Positions 15,312-22,971 of a stretch of DNA of 23,509 bases are shown one piece after another. The translations under genes and the position numbers were made by a program. The notes under the pieces were generated by a model. That model searched no databases and was not told the DNA's origin. It saw nothing but the letters and a program-made list of their open reading frames with translations. Numbering within the stretch: the stretch's first letter is position 1; each line of letters opens with the position of its first letter. Origin of the DNA: a virus; IMG/VR virus record IMGVR_UViG_3300032282_003780, positions 1-23,509 of that record, one strand, 5' to 3'.

Positions 15312-16002
15312 ATCTTATGTTTAAAACTTTATGTTCTTTTAATTTTTCTTCTTCAGTTATTGTATCACTTAGTCTATTCCCCCACGTTCTGTTTACGACG
15401 GTTATTATATCAAAAAGTTGTGGTGGTCCGTATTTAATGAATAATTTTTGATAATAATCACAATCCATTAACCAATTTAACTCCTCATCAAAAAAAATTA
15501 AATCTTCATTTTTAATCGTCAAAACACTTGGACATCCTAAAGTGTTATGTCCAGCCCAAACTCGATTATTCCACTCCGGCATATATAAACGATAAAAATT
15601 TATACCATCATTACTGTGATAAAATTTGGTGAAAAACCATTTTATGGAATTTTGATTATTTTTTATAAAATTGTATTGGTTTTCTAACGAAAATTCATTA
15701 AATAAAAAATCGTCTTGAAATAAAATTTTAATCCACTCACCAGAACATCTTTTTAGTGATTCGTTAATGTTAGGAGATATAATTCCTCTACCTCTATCGT
15801 TGAAAGAATGTTTTATGTTAAGTTTATCTGACCATTTATCACAAATATCTTTAATAGTATTATCAATACTATGGTCTGAAATCACGATTTCAAAATCTTT
15901 AAATGATTGGTTTAATATTTTTTCGAAACTAAATTCTAAAAATTCCGTTCCTTTTCCATTATATCCGTATGTGGGTATTGCTATTGAAAAAAATGGATTC
16001 AT
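15295..16002 (-). CDS. Family 2 glycosyltransferase
   Basis: GT2 enzyme of 235 aa. Classical layout: FFSIAIPTYGYNG (4-16) first strand; FEIVISDHSIDNT (37-49), where D43 binds the nucleotide; NINESLKRCSGEWIKILFQDDF (78-99) with the QDDF metal site (96-99); and LNWLMDCDYYQKLF (about 175-188), the usual 'ED-x-D' type catalytic segment, here MDCDY. It is soluble, with no hydrophobic helix. The start overlaps the stop of the RmlD-like gene by ATGA, placing it immediately after the 3-dehydratase/reductase pair. This suggests, as inference only, that it could transfer the sugar made by that pair. Confidence 0.88.
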   Translation of the reverse strand: MNPFFSIAIPTYGYNGKGTEFLEFSFEKILNQSFKDFEIVISDHSIDNTIKDICDKWSDKLNIKHSFNDRGRGIISPNINESLKRCSGEWIKILFQDDFLFNEFSLENQYNFIKNNQNSIKWFFTKFYHSNDGINFYRLYMPEWNNRVWAGHNTLGCPSVLTIKNEDLIFFDEELNWLMDCDYYQKLFIKYGPPQLFDIITVVNRTWGNRLSDTITEEEKLKEHKVLNIRYASFA

Positions 16003-16676
16003 ATTATTGATTTTAGTTTTTCTAAATTCATCGTTGTATCTGAAGGAACTTCAGATGGTTTAAATATAGGTGTAACGTTCCTTGTTTTAAAGGCTAAATC
16101 ATATATTGATTTAGATTCAGTTCCTACATTATATACGCCATTACAATTAGAATTAATCAATTTAATAACTAATGAGGATATAACATCAACATAATCACAA
16201 TTTGTTTTGATATCCACCCACGCCTTTTCATACGGAAAAGGGTTTGGTTTATGTGATAATCGACAAATTAGATAATTTTTAGATTTTAATTGTACATGTG
16301 AATCACCTAAAAGTTTAGTATATCCATACCACGTTGGTAAATGACAAGGAACATCAGCTTCGGACGAATTTTCAATAGAATATGTGTATATGTAATCAGT
16401 TGAAATGTGTACTAATTTTATATTATTATCATTACAGTAATTTACCAAATTATCAACAAAAACGTAATTAACATTCCAATGAGATTCTCTATCCTTTGAA
16501 TAGGTATCGGTATTTGCAATACAATTTACAATTGTGTCATATTCTAAAAAAAATGAACTATATGAATTAATATCATTGATATCAAAGTTTATTTTTTTTC
16601 TTGAAATAAAATCCCAACCTGTTTGTCTAACAATCTCGGAACCCAATAAACCATCACCTAAAACTAAAACCTTCAT
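15999..16676 (-). CDS. RmlD-like short-chain reductase
   Basis: Compact SDR of 225 aa in the RmlD group. Seen: LGDGLLGSEI (6-15) cofactor loop, NCIANTDT (51-58), VNYVFVDNLVNY (69-80), HISTDYIYTYS (90-100) with S92/T93/D94, and Y117-x3-K121 (YGYTK). It is shorter than typical RmlD (about 290 aa), mostly in the C-terminal substrate-binding part. It overlaps the RfbH-type 3-dehydratase gene upstream by ATGA, so the two are probably coupled. The natural hypothesis is that it reduces the 4-keto group of a 3-deoxygenated sugar nucleotide, as the SDR enzymes for abequose, paratose or colitose do. The reduced C-terminus could reflect a different nucleotide substrate. Confidence is high for the fold and moderate for the pathway role. 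Confidence 0.78.
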   Translation of the reverse strand: MKVLVLGDGLLGSEIVRQTGWDFISRKKINFDINDINSYSSFFLEYDTIVNCIANTDTYSKDRESHWNVNYVFVDNLVNYCNDNNIKLVHISTDYIYTYSIENSSEADVPCHLPTWYGYTKLLGDSHVQLKSKNYLICRLSHKPNPFPYEKAWVDIKTNCDYVDVISSLVIKLINSNCNGVYNVGTESKSIYDLAFKTRNVTPIFKPSEVPSDTTMNLEKLKSII

Positions 16677-17959
16677 TTGAATTTTTTTACCACTTCCTCG
16701 ACATAATCAAATACGTTTTCGGTATAGTGAGGTGCCGCTCCAATAAAGAAAACATTATCTAAAACTTTGTTTGAATTTGGATAATTTTTATAATCATCTA
16801 AAAAACTATACCCCGGATGAAGTAAAATATTACCTGCAAAATAGTTTCTTGTTTGAATTTTGTTAGATTCCAAATAATCAACTAATCTGTGTTTAAGTCC
16901 CTCTTCTTCACAAATAAATGGAGTTCCAAACCAACAAGTATCTGATTTATCTAAAGATTTAACACCTCTAATACCTTTAATATTTTCAGTAAAAATCTTT
17001 TCTAATCTATCTTTAGAAACACGTCTTCTCTCTTCAATTTCATCTAATTTTTCTAATTGAACTAAACCTATAGCACCTTGTAAATCTAAAGGTTTTAAGT
17101 TGTAACCCATACTTGAAAAAATATATTTATGGTCTATTGGTTTGTCGTATGATTCTAACCATCTATCAAATCTGTTACCGCAAGTACCACAAGAAAGAAG
17201 ATTTTCTGACCCAACACAATAACAATCTCTACCCCACCAAGCCATACTGACAATCAACTTTTTTAATTCTTCATCATTAGTACAAACCATACCACCTTCA
17301 CCGGTTGAAATATGGTGAGCGGGATAGAATGAGTTTGAAAATGCGACATAATATTCATTTAAGTACTTACCGTCCCATTTTGAACCTAAACTATCGCAGT
17401 TATCCCCAATTAATTTAAGGTCATATTTTTTACAAATTTCGATTAAAACATCCATATCAGGAGGATTACCCAATACCGGTGAAACAAAAATTCCTTTAGT
17501 TTTTGTACTTATTTTTTCTTCAATTTTTGTTAAATCAAAATTTAATGTTTCCATTTCAATATCAACAAAAACCGGTTTTAGTCTATTTTGATATAAAACC
17601 GAAATTGTGGTTGCAAAACCAACTGGTGAGACAATAATTTCATCATCATCATTCCAACCAAATCTTTTCTTTAGGGCCGCAATAAGAGCTAAATTAGCAG
17701 AAGACCCTGAATTTACCATTGTTGAATATTTAACGTTAAATCTTTTGCTAAATTTTTTTTCAAAATTATAAACGTTTTCACCTGAACTAATCCATTTTCC
17801 ATTTAATAATGCATTAATTGCTGCCTCTACTTCCATATTATCCCAATATGGTCCTGAGTAATAGATAGGTGTTTTACCTGGCTCAAAGTTTTTTGAGTTG
17901 TAAATGTATGGTGCAACGTGGTTGCCGACCAACTTTTGTATATCAGTATTTAAAATCAT
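16673..17959 (-). CDS. rfbH: RfbH-like [2Fe-2S]/PLP nucleotide-sugar 3-dehydratase (DegT fold)
   Basis: DegT/DnrJ/EryC1/StrS-fold protein of 428 aa. In aminotransferases of this fold the PLP lysine sits in 'SF-x-x-x-K-x-x-x-x-GEGG'. Here it reads SFYPAHHISTGEGG (210-223), with H215 at the lysine position, as in RfbH (E1, CDP-4-keto-6-deoxyglucose 3-dehydratase) and ColD. E1 holds a [2Fe-2S] cluster through a C-x57-C-x-C-x7-C pattern. Here C188 and C246 are spaced exactly that way, C248 follows, and C260 precedes GNRF as in E1, with four extra residues in the last loop (C257 is an alternative ligand). Length agrees with RfbH (about 437). The reaction removes the C3 hydroxyl of a 4-keto-6-deoxy sugar nucleotide and needs a reductase partner (E3), which is not encoded in the window. 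It overlaps the SDR reductase gene by ATGA. Confidence 0.88.
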   Translation of the reverse strand: MILNTDIQKLVGNHVAPYIYNSKNFEPGKTPIYYSGPYWDNMEVEAAINALLNGKWISSGENVYNFEKKFSKRFNVKYSTMVNSGSSANLALIAALKKRFGWNDDDEIIVSPVGFATTISVLYQNRLKPVFVDIEMETLNFDLTKIEEKISTKTKGIFVSPVLGNPPDMDVLIEICKKYDLKLIGDNCDSLGSKWDGKYLNEYYVAFSNSFYPAHHISTGEGGMVCTNDEELKKLIVSMAWWGRDCYCVGSENLLSCGTCGNRFDRWLESYDKPIDHKYIFSSMGYNLKPLDLQGAIGLVQLEKLDEIEERRRVSKDRLEKIFTENIKGIRGVKSLDKSDTCWFGTPFICEEEGLKHRLVDYLESNKIQTRNYFAGNILLHPGYSFLDDYKNYPNSNKVLDNVFFIGAAPHYTENVFDYVEEVVKKFK

Positions 17960-17990
17960 ATTAAAAATATAGGTTAGTTTTTTTTCAAAA

Positions 17991-18755
17991 TCAAATTTTT
18001 ATCCAACTTTCCGGAAGTACATCATGTGTATCTTTGTGTCCTATCGGACCGAACCATTTTTTAGGTCCTATAACAATTTTATTTGGGTTTGAATTTAAAT
18101 ATCCTCCCCACCAACTGAAAGTGCTGTTTGATATAATGTTATTATGACAGTTTACCATTAATGATAAATCTTCTAATTCGGTGGTAAATGGTGAATACAA
18201 AATGTTATCACCTTTAAAATTATTTTTAACCCATTCCATATCATCAGATAACAATATAAATTTAGTATTAGGTATTTTACTCATGGCCTCGAGGTAATAT
18301 TCAACATTACAAACCGAATGAAAATTTATAAATTGAGGTTTAAGATAGTCACCTCTTCTGAAATGAACGGAAGTGTATGTGAAACTTTTATCCAAACTAT
18401 TTAAGTATTCATCAATATTTGATAAAACGAAAAGTTTTTTTATGTCATCGATGTAGTTTGAAAAATATTTTTCACTTTGAAAACTTCCGGTCAGAATTAA
18501 ATCCGAAGAATATGGTATTTTTGTAAATGAATGTTTAGGTTCAGTATAACCATATTTAAATCTATAATTTTTTACTTCCGGTATATTTTGGAAAATATTA
18601 TTTCTATAATGATTTGATGTTTTACCCTGTTGTGGTGTGTAACAGTCATCAAAATCAAAACCAAAAGTATCGTTATTTTCTTTTGCAAGCGCGTACGCAA
18701 CAGCTATTTGAAACATTTGGTTTCCTAATCCACCTTGTAGTTTAGTTGATATCAT
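17991..18755 (-). CDS. Alpha-1,2-fucosyltransferase (GT11)
   Basis: Canonical GT11 protein of 254 aa, predicted to transfer L-fucose from GDP-fucose in alpha-1,2 linkage. Seen: LQGGLGNQMFQIAVAYALAK (6-25), GSFQSEKYF (90-98), the full donor-site HFRRGDY (131-137), a KFILLSDD strand, and SNSTFSWWGGYLN towards the C-terminus. It is soluble and slightly shorter than bacterial homologues (about 280-300 aa). It ends with TGA 31 bases before the dehydratase gene, the longest gap in the window, and its start overlaps the GT2 gene by ATGA. Together with the GDP-fucose pathway at 5402-7322 it makes a coherent fucosylation module. It is much closer to the family consensus than the paralogue at 8197-9108. 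Confidence 0.92.
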   Translation of the reverse strand: MISTKLQGGLGNQMFQIAVAYALAKENNDTFGFDFDDCYTPQQGKTSNHYRNNIFQNIPEVKNYRFKYGYTEPKHSFTKIPYSSDLILTGSFQSEKYFSNYIDDIKKLFVLSNIDEYLNSLDKSFTYTSVHFRRGDYLKPQFINFHSVCNVEYYLEAMSKIPNTKFILLSDDMEWVKNNFKGDNILYSPFTTELEDLSLMVNCHNNIISNSTFSWWGGYLNSNPNKIVIGPKKWFGPIGHKDTHDVLPESWIKI

Positions 18756-19477
18756 TTTTTTATTAATCTTGTGTATGGTTTTTTATTTCTAATTCTTTCT
18801 GCATGATTATTAACCATTGTCATATCAACTTTGTGTTCATTAATTGGATTTTCGGCGTTATAAACATAGTTAACATCTTTCATAAAACGATAGTGTTGAG
18901 GTCCGGACATTTCTAACATTGGGAACATAAAACACAGGTCCCCACTCCATTGCCAATAGTTACCATCTTCATCTCTCAAATCTTCTTCTTTAATATTTCT
19001 CCAAAGAAAGGCTCTCCAAGTTCTAATATGAGATGCGGTAAATCTTGAATTTCTTAAATTGTCGAAATCTGTTTGAGGACTTGAGAACCCTGGCTGACCA
19101 TTTGAATATTTAAACGACCCATTAGCAATCCAAACATTTTTATCTTTGTATAAGTTATGAATACGTTCAAAAACTTTAGTATCGGGTAGCCAATCATCAC
19201 CATCAACTTCTATAATAACCTCGTCATCACTTATTTTTGAGTTATTTCTGATAGTTCTATCAAAATTACCTGCTTGGTATAATTTTTTATCATATTCGTC
19301 AACAAGAATAAATCTCGGGTCATTTTTAATCAACTCTTTGATAATTTTTACAGAATTATCTGTTGACATATCATGAGTTATGTAACAGGTAAAATCTTTA
19401 TGTGTTTGTGTCATTATTGATAATATGCTTTTCGCAACATATTGTTCTGCGTTGTAAAAACCGGTAACGATAACCAT
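18752..19477 (-). CDS. Family 2 glycosyltransferase (DGDDWL type)
   Basis: GT2 enzyme of 241 aa. The first strand VIVTGFYNAEQYVAKSILSIMTQ (2-24) and DMSTDNS (36-42) form the nucleotide site, and VIIEVDGDDWLPD (87-99) contains the metal-binding DGDD (92-95). The C-terminal half carries TWRAFLWRN and NYWQWSGDLCFMFPMLEMSG, a Trp-rich block of a kind I associate with phage-borne GT2 proteins, where the SGD-containing segment probably supplies the catalytic acid. There is no membrane segment. It overlaps the GT11 gene downstream by ATGA and follows the next GT gene with a 22-base A/T-rich gap. Substrate not predictable. Confidence 0.88.
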   Translation of the reverse strand: MVIVTGFYNAEQYVAKSILSIMTQTHKDFTCYITHDMSTDNSVKIIKELIKNDPRFILVDEYDKKLYQAGNFDRTIRNNSKISDDEVIIEVDGDDWLPDTKVFERIHNLYKDKNVWIANGSFKYSNGQPGFSSPQTDFDNLRNSRFTASHIRTWRAFLWRNIKEEDLRDEDGNYWQWSGDLCFMFPMLEMSGPQHYRFMKDVNYVYNAENPINEHKVDMTMVNNHAERIRNKKPYTRLIKK

Positions 19478-19499
19478 TTAATTTTATTTTTTGTGTTTA

Positions 19500-20231
19500 T
19501 TATATAATTTCAATATTTTGTTTTATTAAATCTTCCATATAATCATAGGTTTCCTGAACAACTTTATAATGTTCCCCTAATTTATATTGTTTGTTAAATT
19601 GTGATAATCTTTTTAATCTATCATCGTATAATTTTTTAACGTAGTCTTTACCTAAAAATTTATAGTGTAATAATTTTAATTCCGCTTCTTCACCTCTAAC
19701 ACAATCTTCACAAAAACTTTGATGTGCTCCCATACCGAAAGAAACTTCTTTTTCAGGATTAAACACAATATTTTTACACATAGGTTGATATGTTGAAGGT
19801 GAACCCACTTTTAAAATTTCCGTAATTAATCTACCGTCATATGTCGGAAATTTATCTGATACAATATTTCTTCCATCTATTTTTGGTATGTCAATACCTT
19901 TTTCTTTATATTCTCTCAATTTTTCAATTAAATTAGGGTGATATAATAATTCGTCACAGTCAGACACAATAACCCAATCCACACCTTGATTTCTACTATT
20001 TAATTTATACCCCATATTCTTCATTTGTGAGTTAAGTCCATCGTGAAACTCATTATTACTACTCCATTTTATAACTTTTACTTTAGGATATTTCGCGTAA
20101 ATTTTGTCTGACCCATCAGTTGAGTTATTGTCGTAAACAAATATTTTTTCACAGATACTACTATGATAATCTAATACGAATGGAAGTATTTTTTCTTCAT
20201 TCCATGCTAAAATATGTGAATGTATTTTCAT
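19500..20231 (-). CDS. Glycosyltransferase, Glyco_tranf_2_4-like
   Basis: GT-A enzyme of 243 aa. It opens KIHSHILAWNEEKILPFVLDYHS (2-24) and IFVYDNNSTDGS (30-41), the standard signature of the PF13704-type group, and has the metal site WVIVSDCDELLY (86-97) with DCDE at 91-94. The C-terminal block KLLHYKFLGKDYVKKLYDDR is the family's 'H-Y-K-x-L' region. Four cysteine/histidine residues near 179-190 (HQSFCEDC) could hold a small metal site, but the spacing is not diagnostic. It begins by ATGA overlap with the three-domain glycosyltransferase gene, so the two products are probably made in step. A relative with the same architecture lies at 11402-12199. Confidence 0.87.
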   Translation of the reverse strand: MKIHSHILAWNEEKILPFVLDYHSSICEKIFVYDNNSTDGSDKIYAKYPKVKVIKWSSNNEFHDGLNSQMKNMGYKLNSRNQGVDWVIVSDCDELLYHPNLIEKLREYKEKGIDIPKIDGRNIVSDKFPTYDGRLITEILKVGSPSTYQPMCKNIVFNPEKEVSFGMGAHQSFCEDCVRGEEAELKLLHYKFLGKDYVKKLYDDRLKRLSQFNKQYKLGEHYKVVQETYDYMEDLIKQNIEII

Positions 20232-22360
20232 AATTCTAATAATTTAATCCATTTATCTAAAATTTCGTCATGCGTCAATTTTATATTTTTGTGTGATGTT
20301 GATGATGTACCAAAAAATTTAGTACCAGTTAATTCACATTCATCTTTTACAAGTGATGCAACCTCACTTAATGAAGAAAGATATACCCTACCAATCATAT
20401 TGTACATGACTTGTTTATCAGAATAAAAACCTTTTACTTCAACTTTATCTGATAATAAAGGTTTTACAAATTTTTCATAATATTCTCCGAATGGTTCTCC
20501 AAATAAATAAACTTTTTCACAACCATCATTCAAGGCTCTTTCAATTGAAATGTGTGTTTGCTTATTATAGTCAAAAGACCCGATAATACCCGCAATTTTA
20601 TCTAAATCAGGTTTATTTTTATAATCTAATTTTTGTGTCAAATTAGGTATAATTGACCACTTACCATTATATTCTTTATGATACTCTCTATGTTCCGGAT
20701 TTAAAAAAACAACTTCATCCCAATATTGTTTTATAAGACCAACTTTAAATAAATCTTTTTCATGACAAGATAGAATTACTTTTTTAACTTTTGGTCTTTG
20801 TGGAAAATTTAAAAAATGAGTTATTAAAATATCATCATCTTCAAATCTACAATTCATCAATAAATCGGAATCACACTTATCTAAATGCCATTTATGTGGA
20901 CCGTAAAGAGTTGTCTCAATACCTTTTTCATTTAAAAAATTGACTAAATTGACAAACGCAAAGGTTGAACCTCCTTTATTTGAATACCCTGTTAAAACTT
21001 TAACTTTATTCGTTTTTTTAATTTCTTTACAAACTAAAGAACCATCAACAAAATTTTTAAATTTTTTGTTTTTAAGACCTATAGTAAATTCAATATCTTC
21101 TGTACCACTTAAATTGTTTTCGTTAAAAGAGTTATTTTTAAGAAATAAATCTTTTCTAAACATTATCATACTAGAAATATTACCATCAACTTCATCTAAT
21201 GTTGTTGTAAAATTAAAAAAATTATCTTTGTTTTTTATATATGGTTGATTTTCTTTTGATAAAATTACACCGTTATACATTACAAGATTATCTGAATAAT
21301 GTATTCTACACCCTATTGTCCCAACTGATGACATAGTTTTGAAATGTTTTAACATACCATGTATAACATCATTAAGTACTATAATATTTTCTCTACCTAA
21401 AAATATAAATTCATATTGTAAGTCTAAATTCTTAATAACATCATTGTATACTTCATTGATATATTTTTTCTGAGATATAATCAGATTGAAATTATTTGAA
21501 GGTTCTATAATACCGGAACCATAATTTACTACAAAAATATCATAAAAATTTTTATCACAGTTATCTAAATAAGATTCTATGATTTGATTTAATTTAGTAT
21601 AGTTATTTTTTACAGGAATTATTATTGCAACTTTACCAATATTTTTTATTGGTTTTACTTTATGTGTTTCATAAAACACATCGTTAGGATTTAATTTTAA
21701 GGGTAAATGTGAAATATATTTTTTAACAAACTCATTTTTACTAATCCAAAATTCATCATTTGGCTGACCAATAGATTCGTGAGTAATTTCAAAAGAAGAA
21801 GTTACACCTAATTTAATACCGTCTAAATAATTTGGTACTGTAAATCCGTGGTCGTAAAAATGAAATTTACCTAAATTTTCATCAAAAAAATGTTTAATTT
21901 TTGTCTTGTTGAAAGACAAGAATAACCCATCTAATGTAACAACAGGGATTAAAAATGGGAGTTTTGGTGAATATTTATTAATCCATTTTTTTTGGTTTTC
22001 AGGGTGGTGATACACCTGACCAACCATTGTTTGCTGCATATTCTCCCAATAAACACCACTTTCAGGGAAATAACAAGAACCGGCTTTTCCAATTATACCA
22101 TAATCAGGATTAAGCTCAAAATCGTTAATTAGTTTTTTTCCCCATCCTGATTCGAGTTTAATATCATTATGACAGCACACAATAATATCATACTTGGATT
22201 CTAAAATACCTTTATTATAAATCTGTGGTAATGAAAATTGGTTATTATTTTGATACTCCAATATTTGAACATCTTTTAATCCAACAGAATTTAAAAGATG
22301 CTTTTTGAAGTTGTCGTTATAATTTTTATCCTTATGTGTGGAGTATACTATTGTAATCAT
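20228..22360 (-). CDS. Three-domain glycosyltransferase (GT-A, GT-A, GT-B)
   Basis: The largest gene here, 710 aa, with three glycosyltransferase-like domains in series. Domain 1 (about 1-235) starts MITIVYSTHKDKN and carries CCHNDIKLESGWGK (62-75) with the HND acidic site and VVTLDGLFLSF (140-150), like the Glyco_tranf_2_5 group. Domain 2 (about 241-450) starts GKVAIIIPVKNNYTKL (242-257) as GT2, but the expected DxD reads FLGRENIIV (320-328), while GTEDIEF (419-425) is kept. Domain 3 (about 453-710) starts KVLTGYSNKGGSTFAFVNLVNFL and looks like a short GT-B protein, with SEVASLVKDECELTGTKFFGT (665-685) as the GT4 donor loop. It could add two or three sugars in succession. It lies two bases after the dUTPase gene, making it the first gene of the cassette. 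Confidence 0.85.
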   Translation of the reverse strand: MITIVYSTHKDKNYNDNFKKHLLNSVGLKDVQILEYQNNNQFSLPQIYNKGILESKYDIIVCCHNDIKLESGWGKKLINDFELNPDYGIIGKAGSCYFPESGVYWENMQQTMVGQVYHHPENQKKWINKYSPKLPFLIPVVTLDGLFLSFNKTKIKHFFDENLGKFHFYDHGFTVPNYLDGIKLGVTSSFEITHESIGQPNDEFWISKNEFVKKYISHLPLKLNPNDVFYETHKVKPIKNIGKVAIIIPVKNNYTKLNQIIESYLDNCDKNFYDIFVVNYGSGIIEPSNNFNLIISQKKYINEVYNDVIKNLDLQYEFIFLGRENIIVLNDVIHGMLKHFKTMSSVGTIGCRIHYSDNLVMYNGVILSKENQPYIKNKDNFFNFTTTLDEVDGNISSMIMFRKDLFLKNNSFNENNLSGTEDIEFTIGLKNKKFKNFVDGSLVCKEIKKTNKVKVLTGYSNKGGSTFAFVNLVNFLNEKGIETTLYGPHKWHLDKCDSDLLMNCRFEDDDILITHFLNFPQRPKVKKVILSCHEKDLFKVGLIKQYWDEVVFLNPEHREYHKEYNGKWSIIPNLTQKLDYKNKPDLDKIAGIIGSFDYNKQTHISIERALNDGCEKVYLFGEPFGEYYEKFVKPLLSDKVEVKGFYSDKQVMYNMIGRVYLSSLSEVASLVKDECELTGTKFFGTSSTSHKNIKLTHDEILDKWIKLLEL

Positions 22361-22362
22361 AT

Positions 22363-22971
22363 TTAAATTCCTGTTGAACCAAAACCATTTGAATTTCGGT
22401 CTTTTTCATTTATATCATCAACTTTGATTAAGTTTAACCATTCAGAACTTGTAATTGGACAAACAACCCCTTGTGCCACTTTCATCCCTTTTTTAATAGT
22501 AACTTCAGTATTATTAGTGTTAAAAATAATTACTTTAACTTCACCAGTATAACCCGCATCAACAGTTCCTGGAGAGTTTAAAACAAATAATCCCTGATTA
22601 ATCGCTAAACCACTTTTACTTCTTACTTGAATTTCTTGTCCTTTAGGAATATCAAAACATAACCCAGTCGGAACTAAAGCTCTCCCAAAAGGAGAAATGA
22701 TTATTTCCTCCACCGAATGTAAATCAAACCCAGAATCCGTGACATAATTGTATTTTGGTTCCACAGCATCAGGGTGAATAACTCTATACCCCAATTTAAA
22801 TTTAGTAATTGTTGGGTTTAACATTTCTTCTTCTAATTTATTAAAATCAAACTCTATTCCAGCATCACTCAAAATTTTATTAATATCTAAAGCCTTATTT
22901 TCAATACCTAATTCTTTTTCCATTTGTCTGAACTCTTCAGACAATTTTTCAATATCTTTTGAATCTAACAT
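22363..22971 (-). CDS. dut: Deoxyuridine 5'-triphosphate nucleotidohydrolase (dUTPase)
   Basis: Trimeric-type dUTPase of 202 aa that hydrolyses dUTP to dUMP and pyrophosphate, keeping uracil out of phage DNA and supplying dTMP synthesis. All five motifs are intact: DSGFDLHS (79-86), RSKSGLA (117-123), GTVDAGYTGEVKVIIFN (135-151) with D138 and Y141 as the catalytic Asp and uracil-contacting Tyr, GMKVAQGVV (162-170), and RNSNGFGST (192-200). Typical enzymes are 140-160 aa; this one has a roughly 55-residue N-terminal extension that is charged and helical (LSEEFRQMEKELG). Start ATG at 22971 overlaps the exonuclease stop (TAATG). A DNA genome with ordinary thymine is suggested, but not proven, by its presence. 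Confidence 0.96.
   Translation of the reverse strand: MLDSKDIEKLSEEFRQMEKELGIENKALDINKILSDAGIEFDFNKLEEEMLNPTITKFKLGYRVIHPDAVEPKYNYVTDSGFDLHSVEEIIISPFGRALVPTGLCFDIPKGQEIQVRSKSGLAINQGLFVLNSPGTVDAGYTGEVKVIIFNTNNTEVTIKKGMKVAQGVVCPITSSEWLNLIKVDDINEKDRNSNGFGSTGI

Noticed and set aside
16673-17959. Annotation as an ordinary DegT sugar aminotransferase
   Set aside because: The PLP lysine is replaced by His and a four-Cys cluster pattern is present, which fits the 3-dehydratase subgroup rather than aminotransferases.
17960-18000. Possible Bacteroidota-type promoter (TTTG, 20-base spacer, TATATTTT) just before the 3-dehydratase gene
   Set aside because: The -7 element lacks the final G, the transcript would be practically leaderless, and the sequence is A/T simple. 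It sits in the largest gap and could be tested, but the sequence alone does not support it.
4515-22360. Bacterial O-antigen or capsule locus
   Set aside because: Flanking dUTPase, PolB-type exonuclease, PhoH and gp55-like sigma genes, uninterrupted one-strand overlaps and the lack of Wzx/Wzy/transport genes fit a phage genome better.
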